DNA from: Candidatus Latescibacterota bacterium
GTDB lineage: Bacteria; Eisenbacteria; RBG-16-71-46; SZUA-252
Direction of reading: 5' to 3'
DNA length: 5,983 nucleotides
Assembly: GCA_016207265.1 (NCBI GenBank)
Contig: JACQPZ010000046.1
Span: 1 to 5,983, forward strand
The notes beneath the pieces were generated by a model. The model was not told the DNA's origin. It did not search any database and saw only the letters and a list, made by a program, of their open reading frames with translations. The position numbers and the translations under genes were made by a program. Positions 4,986-5,983 of the stretch are shown piece by piece; the stretch's first letter is position 1, and each line of letters opens with the position of its first letter.

Positions 4986-5983
4986 GGATGCGCGGGGCGC
5001 TGTCGCGCGGCACGGAGGCCGCCCCACCGACGGAAAGGGCCCTCGAGGCCGCGTGGAGCTTCCTCCGCCACGCGCCGCTCGGGGTCATCGCGATCGACCG
5101 GGAGGGGATCATTCTCACGATGAATCCGGCGGCCTCGAGGCTTCTCGGCTACGCGGCCGACGAGGCGGAAGGAGAGGCGGTCGCCCGCGTGTTCCGCGCC
5201 CCCCGCGGCGACGGCCACGTCCCGCCCGGCGCGTGCGCGGCTCCGGAGGAAGCGAGGGAGGTGGAAGTGGTCACGCGGTCGGGCGACGTCCTCCCGGTGG
5301 GCCTGAGGCTCCTCCCGCTCGAGGCCCTCGACGGATCGCTCCACGGAACGATCGCGATGTTCCAGGACCTGCGCGAGCAGAAGGCGGTCGAAGAGCAATG
5401 GAGGCGCCGCGACCGCCTCGCGTCCCTCGGAGCCCTCTCGGCCGGCGTGGCGCACGAGATCCGCAACCCCCTGGCCGGGATCGGCACCTCCGCCCAGGTC
5501 CTCAAGCGGCGTCTCGACGTCGGCGACGCGAGGGCGCAGTTCGTGGACCTGATCCTCGAAGAGGTCTCCCGGCTCGACAAGATCGTGACGGGACTCCTCC
5601 AGTTCGCGCGGCCCGCGGCGCCGAAGCTCCAACGCCAATCGATCCTGCCCGCGCTCGAGCGGGCGCTTTCGCTCGTTCACGAGGTCGCCGTGCGCCAGGA
5701 CGTGCTCATCCGCGTGGAGCGCTCGGACGAAGTCCCGCCGGTATTCGTCGACCTCGACCAACTGTTACAAGTATTGCTGAACGTGCTGATGAACGCGCTC
5801 CAGGCGCTGGACCGGGGCGGGGAAGTGGAGGTGCGGGTCGGCCCGACGAGGAAGCGGCTCGTGGAGCGCTCGTCCCTGGGGCGCCGCTCCGGGGACCGTC
5901 TTTCGTCCGGGCGGCCGGCTCCGCTCCTCGACTTCGTCGAGGTCCGAATCCGGGACAACGGACCGGGCATTCCCGCGGCGGTC
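4982..5983 (+). CDS. PAS-domain sensor histidine kinase, NtrB/AtoS/FleS type (3' end outside the window)
   Basis: The kinase would phosphorylate itself on His and pass the phosphate to a response regulator, probably of the sigma-54 activator class. The 334 visible residues have no signal peptide or membrane helix, so it is a soluble cytoplasmic sensor. A PAS domain spans about 24-133 (APLGVIAIDREGIILTMN at 31-48; GTIAMFQDLREQKAVEEQ at its end). HisKA follows with the H-box LGALSAGVAHEIRNPLAGI and phospho-acceptor His158. The HATPase domain has the N-box LLNVLMNALQAL (266-275, Asn267 and Asn271) and the G1 box DNGPGIP from Asp325; the sequence ends before G2. Between N and G1 boxes there is an extra stretch rich in Arg, Ser and Gly at about 287-316. 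The start GTG overlaps the HEAT stop. The nearby csrA-fliS cluster makes a FleS/FlrB-like flagellar role plausible. A response-regulator gene would be expected downstream. Confidence 0.92.
   Translation, partial: MRMRGALSRGTEAAPPTERALEAAWSFLRHAPLGVIAIDREGIILTMNPAASRLLGYAADEAEGEAVARVFRAPRGDGHVPPGACAAPEEAREVEVVTRSGDVLPVGLRLLPLEALDGSLHGTIAMFQDLREQKAVEEQWRRRDRLASLGALSAGVAHEIRNPLAGIGTSAQVLKRRLDVGDARAQFVDLILEEVSRLDKIVTGLLQFARPAAPKLQRQSILPALERALSLVHEVAVRQDVLIRVERSDEVPPVFVDLDQLLQVLLNVLMNALQALDRGGEVEVRVGPTRKRLVERSSLGRRSGDRLSSGRPAPLLDFVEVRIRDNGPGIPAAV

Noticed and set aside
2607..5027. Very long minus-strand open frame (about 806 codons) opposite fliS, the FlgM-like gene and the HEAT gene
   Set aside because: It is rich in Arg, Gly, Pro and Glu with no recognisable domain and lies exactly antisense to well-supported genes. 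Long antisense frames are expected where third codon positions are mostly G or C.

Overview
The window is high-GC bacterial DNA, roughly 70% G+C by eye, with strong GC bias at third codon positions. It is densely packed, with genes that overlap or nearly touch. A lipoprotein signal peptide and several flagellar proteins point to a motile bacterium, probably with a two-membrane envelope. The combination (trpA, an archaeal-like UbiA prenyltransferase, csrA, fliS, HEAT-repeat protein, NtrB-type kinase) would fit a deltaproteobacteria-like, Eisenbacteria-like or related uncultured lineage. That placement is a guess; the sequence alone does not fix the phylum.

Layout. Positions 2-292 hold the 3' end of trpA (tryptophan synthase alpha chain). 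It is followed by an imperfect 38-bp tandem duplication that copied the beginning of the next gene, then by that gene, a UbiA-family membrane prenyltransferase (327-1151). On the opposite strand, a six-bladed TolB/PD40-type beta-propeller lipoprotein (2128 down to 1148) runs convergently into the prenyltransferase, and the two stop codons share the bases CTAG. A 222-bp divergent intergenic region (2129-2350) follows, with a candidate promoter for the lipoprotein gene. Then comes a run of plus-strand genes: csrA (2351-2599), a divergent fliS (2596-2931), a 60-residue FlgM-like protein (2912-3094), an 82-bp gap with a palindrome and weak promoter-like hexamers, a HEAT-repeat protein of about 600 residues (3177-4985), and a PAS-HisKA-HATPase sensor kinase (4982 to the window end, truncated).

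How the genes may work together. The csrA-fliS-flgM-like trio overlaps end to end and looks like a compact control unit for flagellin supply. CsrA would act on mRNA, FliS on the unfolded flagellin protein, and the FlgM-like protein on sigma-28. The HEAT-repeat protein and the kinase share a GTGA stop/start overlap and are probably made together. A flagellar two-component role of the FleS/FlrB kind is plausible from context but not shown. I see no CRISPR array, transposon, tRNA, rRNA or phage feature, and no clear sign of a wholly new system. The most unusual local structures are the duplicated gene start at 282-363, the repeat-encoded CsrA tail next to the fliS start, the palindrome at 3109-3131, and the HEAT/kinase pair.
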